Shown: one piece after another, positions 60,562 to 64,000 of the stretch
How the letters are laid out: every line of letters begins with the position of its first letter
How positions within the stretch are numbered: position 1 is the first letter of the stretch
Source of the DNA: an uncultured SAR86 cluster bacterium
GTDB lineage: Bacteria > Pseudomonadota > Gammaproteobacteria > Magnimaribacterales > D2472
Direction of reading: 5' to 3'
Assembly (NCBI GenBank): GCA_902579825.1
Contig: CACHII010000001.1
Span: 202,832 to 266,831 of the forward strand
DNA: 64,000 bases
Notes under the pieces: model-generated
What the model was told of the DNA's origin: nothing
Database searches by the model: none
The model's input: the letters and a program-made list of their open reading frames with translations, nothing else
Translations under genes and position numbers: made by a program

Positions 60562-62529
60562 ATGACATTATCTAAAATATTTTTACTTTTTGTATTTGTA
60601 GTTAATATCAATGCTAATTCAGTAAATTCTGGTCACGCAGAAATCTCATTAATTAAATATAACCAATCAGAGCTATCAAATAATAAAAATCTAATTGGAA
60701 TAAAAATGGATATGCAAAAGAATTGGCATACCTATTGGAAAAATCCTGGTGATTCTGGTGGTCCGATAAAAATAATTTGGAATACAAGTGAAAATATCTC
60801 TATAGGCCAAATAAAATGGCCGACTCCAGAATTAATCCCCTATGACCCCTTGATGACTTATGGTTATAAAGATTTTGTTATATTCCCTTTTGAATATGTT
60901 AAAAATTTTGATGGTGATGCTGATATAAAATTAGATTTAGATTTTTTAATTTGCGATGATGTATGTATACCTGAGAAGGCAAAAATTAAAACAACATTAA
61001 ATGATATAAAAGAAGATGATCAGCTTGTTGACTGGAATAATAAAGTTCCTACAAAAGTTCTGCCAGTTCTATCAACTATCAATAATGCATTTATAGAGAT
61101 TCGTTTTTCATTTAATGATCCTGTAAAGGATGTAGTATTTTTTATTGAAAATAAAAACACTGTGGATCATCCAGCAGAGCAAATCTTAATAAAAGAGGAG
61201 AATAATTGGTTACTTAAAATACCTTTGTTAAAGAATTTTAATTCTTTTGATGAATTCAAAGGTTTGATTTCAATTAATGAAAATCAAAATTTTATTATTG
61301 ATACCCAAATCCTCACATCAGAAAATGATTCATCGTTAACATTAGCTCAAGCTATAATTTTTGCTTTTATTGGAGGATTAATTCTAAATCTTATGCCGTG
61401 TGTTTTTCCTGTAATTTCTCTTAAAGTTTTAAGTTTTGTTTCTATGGGAAATAAATCATCAACTAACGTCAGATTGCATTCATTATCTTTCTGCTTAGGT
61501 GTATTGATCTCATTTATTGCTATGGGTTTGGCATTATTAGCTTTAAAACAAGTAGGTACTAATCTTGGCTGGGGCTTCCAGCTTCAATCTCCACTTATTG
61601 TAGGTACTTTGAGCATTCTAATGTTTATAATTGGAGTGGTCTTGTTAACCGATTTGAATATCGGTTCTTCTTTAACCAGATTAGGTAACAAATCATCTAA
61701 TAGTTTTTTGGGCTCATTTCTTACTGGTGTGCTTGCTGTAATTGTAGCTTCGCCCTGTACTGCGCCATTAATGGCACCAGCACTTGGATATGCTCTGGTA
61801 CAACCAAATGGAGTTACAATGCCAGTTTTTGTTTCATTGGGTACTGGATTTGCCCTACCTTATTTAATTCTTTCAATATACCCAAATTTAATTAATTTCA
61901 TGCCTAAACCAGGCAAATGGATGGAAACCTTAAAAGAATTCTTTGCCTTTCCCATGTTTGCAACTGCTTTATGGTTGATTTGGGTATTTAGCAAACAAAC
62001 AAGCACAGATTTATTAATTGGATTACTAATAACTATGTTATTGATTTCGTTGATTTTATGGTTAATAAAAAATTCAAGTAACAAAAAAATAAATTTAGTT
62101 TATTCGTTATTGCTTTTGATAATTATTATCTTTGAGGCCAAAGCTATTTATGATTATGATCAATCAAGTGATATTCGTGAAGTTAGTTCAAAAAATACAA
62201 ATTTTACAATGTGGGATCCTGAGATTGAATTTAGATATAAGAATTCTAATCAAGCTTATTTGATCAACTTTACTGCTGCATGGTGTATTACATGTCAAGC
62301 AAATGACAAAATAGCTCTATCAAGACCTAAAATAAAACAATATTTAAAAGATAACAATATTGACTATGTCGTAGCTGACTGGACAAATAAAGACATTGAA
62401 ATCTTAGAAACATTAGAGTCATATAGCAGAAGTGGTGTTCCTTTATACATTTATTGGAAGCCAGGATTGAGCGAATCCAAAGTTTTGCCTGCAATCCTTA
62501 CGGAACAAATACTGCTAGATAATTTCTAA
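60562..62529 (+). CDS. dsbD: Thiol:disulfide interchange protein of the DsbD/ScsB type
   Basis: 655 residues from the ATG at 60562, where a signal peptide begins (MTLSKIFLLFVFVVNINA). The N-terminal periplasmic domain (about 20-235) contains KNWHTYWKNPGDSGGPIKII and a CDDVC pair and resembles the ScsB/DsbD_N_2 type. The central eight-span CcdA-like part has LNLMPCVFPVISLKVLSF and VASPCTAPLMAPALG, each with its redox cysteine. The C-terminal thioredoxin-like domain has FTAAWCITCQ. It carries reducing power from cytoplasmic thioredoxin to periplasmic partners. Confidence 0.92.
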   Translation: MTLSKIFLLFVFVVNINANSVNSGHAEISLIKYNQSELSNNKNLIGIKMDMQKNWHTYWKNPGDSGGPIKIIWNTSENISIGQIKWPTPELIPYDPLMTYGYKDFVIFPFEYVKNFDGDADIKLDLDFLICDDVCIPEKAKIKTTLNDIKEDDQLVDWNNKVPTKVLPVLSTINNAFIEIRFSFNDPVKDVVFFIENKNTVDHPAEQILIKEENNWLLKIPLLKNFNSFDEFKGLISINENQNFIIDTQILTSENDSSLTLAQAIIFAFIGGLILNLMPCVFPVISLKVLSFVSMGNKSSTNVRLHSLSFCLGVLISFIAMGLALLALKQVGTNLGWGFQLQSPLIVGTLSILMFIIGVVLLTDLNIGSSLTRLGNKSSNSFLGSFLTGVLAVIVASPCTAPLMAPALGYALVQPNGVTMPVFVSLGTGFALPYLILSIYPNLINFMPKPGKWMETLKEFFAFPMFATALWLIWVFSKQTSTDLLIGLLITMLLISLILWLIKNSSNKKINLVYSLLLLIIIIFEAKAIYDYDQSSDIREVSSKNTNFTMWDPEIEFRYKNSNQAYLINFTAAWCITCQANDKIALSRPKIKQYLKDNNIDYVVADWTNKDIEILETLESYSRSGVPLYIYWKPGLSESKVLPAILTEQILLDNF

Positions 62530-62581
62530 AGTTAATTAAATAATAATATAATCACAAATATAAAATTAACAGGGATCAAAA

Positions 62582-63283
62582 ATGTACGATACACCCTTCG
62601 AAATATTTGGAGTAGTTCATCTTTTAACAATTGCTGTTGTTATATTGGTTTCAGCTCTACTGCCAAAGTTTTTTCAAAATAAATCTGATAGTCAGAAATT
62701 AACTATGACGACAATTATTATTGCAGTAATCACATTTCATCTTATTTCTTCACCTTATAAAGATCTGTATCTATTAGAGAATCCTTATCATTGGAAAGAG
62801 GTTTTACCTTTACATATGTGTGACTTGTCTGAAATTTTTTTAGTTTGGTTTTTACTTGGTGGCCCTAGAATTCTATATACATGTGCTTTTTTTTGGGGTC
62901 TTGGTGGAGCAACAATGGCAATACTTACTCCTGATATTTCTCATCATGATTTAGATTATATATATTTTATGGTTGGGCATGGGATGATAGTTGTCGCAAT
63001 TATGTATGCAACCATAGCACTTGGTAATAGGCCTCATGCTGAGGATATTCTAAAAGTATCTGCTATTACTGCATTTATTTTATTACCAAACATTTACCTA
63101 ATTAACGATTTACTTGGCGAGCCAGCAAATTTTTGGTATCTACAAGCTAAACCTGAAGGAGCATCCCTTATGGATATGTTCCCGGATCCACCCCATAGTC
63201 TTTTTTACACAGTACCGCTAGCTATTACTGTATTTTATTTAATTTATATGCCATATTTTATTAAGGACAACTTATCTAAATAA
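62582..63283 (+). CDS. YwaF/TIGR02206-type membrane protein
   Basis: 233 residues with six or seven spans. Motifs are LPLHMCDLSEIFLVWFLLGG, FFWGLGGATMAILTPDISHH, then MVGHGMIVVAIMYATIALG, and NFWYLQAKPEGASLMDMFP near the end. These match the TIGR02206 (YwaF-like) family of integral membrane proteins, whose function is unknown. It ends 2 bases before the MscS-like gene, suggesting co-transcription. Confidence 0.85.
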   Translation: MYDTPFEIFGVVHLLTIAVVILVSALLPKFFQNKSDSQKLTMTTIIIAVITFHLISSPYKDLYLLENPYHWKEVLPLHMCDLSEIFLVWFLLGGPRILYTCAFFWGLGGATMAILTPDISHHDLDYIYFMVGHGMIVVAIMYATIALGNRPHAEDILKVSAITAFILLPNIYLINDLLGEPANFWYLQAKPEGASLMDMFPDPPHSLFYTVPLAITVFYLIYMPYFIKDNLSK

Positions 63284-63285
63284 TT

Positions 63286-64000
63286 ATGGAAGATTTTATA
63301 AACTTAATCACAGACGTATGGAACAGAGGATTCTTTGGTATTGATTTAGGCTCAATCATTAGTTCGTTAATAGTAATTCTCTTTGCATTACTTTTTAGAG
63401 GCTTCATTATATCTGTTGTTCTAAATGCATTAGAAAAAGTGGCTAGCAGAACGAAATCAACAATTGATGATGAAATTTTAAATGTATTAAAAAAACCCTT
63501 AGGACTCATACCGATAACAATTGCTTTATATATATGTACTTTAATACTTCCACTTACAGGTCTTATTGATGAAATTGCTACAAATGTTGTAAAAACCTTT
63601 GTTATATTTACTATTTTTAGTGCTCTAGCTAACAGTATTCAACCAATATTTGCAGCGCTATCTGCAAAAGATTGGCTTACCCCTGCTATCCAAATGTGGC
63701 TACAAAGAGCTTCAAAATTTATTGTATGGGTTATTGGAGTTGCAATTATCTTAGATATATTTGGAATTCAAATAGGTCCTTTGGTGGCTGGTTTGGGTTT
63801 ATTTTCTGTTGCTGTGGCATTAGGTGCACAAGACTTCTTCAAAAACTTAATATCTGGGATACTCATTATTGGTGAAAAAAGATTTCAACCTGGTGACAGA
63901 ATCAAAGCTGGATCTATTCACGGAATTGTAGAAACTATAGGCTTTAGATCAACAGTTGTAAGAAATTTTGATAGTTCTCCAATGTTGATCCCAAATAAAG
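63286..64000 (+). CDS. Small-conductance mechanosensitive channel (MscS family), 3'-truncated by the window edge
   Basis: The frame runs from the ATG at 63286 to the last base without a stop, giving the first 238 residues. Three or more spans precede the pore helix GPLVAGLGLFSVAVALGAQD and the start of the MscS beta domain (FFKNLISGILIIGEKRFQPG, DRIKAGSIHGIVETIGFRST, VVRNFDSSPMLIPNK). Members open under membrane tension and release solutes on osmotic downshock. It starts 2 bases after the YwaF-like gene. Confidence 0.95.
   Translation, partial: MEDFINLITDVWNRGFFGIDLGSIISSLIVILFALLFRGFIISVVLNALEKVASRTKSTIDDEILNVLKKPLGLIPITIALYICTLILPLTGLIDEIATNVVKTFVIFTIFSALANSIQPIFAALSAKDWLTPAIQMWLQRASKFIVWVIGVAIILDIFGIQIGPLVAGLGLFSVAVALGAQDFFKNLISGILIIGEKRFQPGDRIKAGSIHGIVETIGFRSTVVRNFDSSPMLIPNK

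Overview
This window looks like a piece of chromosome from a small-genome, AT-rich marine gammaproteobacterium. The best guess is the SAR86 type: A+T is very high by eye, genes are packed almost end to end, and there are two large TonB-dependent receptors. The gene order is gammaproteobacterial: tig-clpP-clpX-lon-hupB-ppiD, dnaQ/rnhA next to gloB-mltD, purM-purN back to back with DUF2066-CDP-alcohol transferase-hda, and dnaX-recR. This assignment is inference from content; there is no 16S gene here. I see no phage, IS element, integron or CRISPR array.

Layout. 1-2.4 kb: end of an aspartase/fumarase-type lyase and a Baeyer-Villiger-type monooxygenase. 2.4-4.5 kb: a self-contained ECF sigma module (sigma factor, single-span probable anti-sigma with a FimV-like tail, and an unknown membrane-anchored protein) with three near-identical ECF-type promoters. 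4.5-8.2 kb: tRNA-Ala, a GRAM-domain protein, a CFA-synthase-like methyltransferase, an unknown protein, a periplasmic metallo-beta-lactamase-fold hydrolase and a TonB_C-like protein. 8.3-21.2 kb: two TonB-dependent receptors flanking fabI, a thiolase-like protein, an AbgB-like amidohydrolase, gamma-glutamyltranspeptidase and a DASS anion transporter, suggesting uptake and breakdown of peptides and organic acids. 21.3-26 kb: gltX-dnaQ-rnhA and divergent gloB-mltD. 26-37.4 kb: the protein-quality operon tig-clpP-clpX-lon-hupB, then ppiD with a peptide ABC importer that has no ATPase genes here. 37.6-40.1 kb: glutamate dehydrogenase followed by small membrane proteins, three of which share the C-terminal tail (H/N)P(S/T)NW. 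40.1-45.7 kb: GST, trhO, folD, gpsA, small membrane proteins, an EamA transporter and five tRNA genes nearby. 45.7-59.9 kb: DNA and nucleotide housekeeping (xseA, sppA, hda, purMN, dcd, recR, dnaX, recX). 60-64 kb: an Hsp20 gene with a probable RNA thermometer, a DsbD-type protein, a YwaF-like protein and the start of an MscS channel.

The architecture is itself notable. All seven protein-protein convergent junctions overlap at their 3' ends. Several divergent pairs have only 13-38 bases between start codons. Intrinsic terminators were seen only behind the receptors and hupB. Several genes, including those just after terminators, lack a Shine-Dalgarno sequence and have a -10-like box within a few bases of the ATG, which suggests leaderless mRNAs.

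The two candidates for undescribed biology are the ECF/FimV-like module (2408-4511) and the NPSNW-tailed membrane-protein set (39271-40139), which includes two 42-residue genes.
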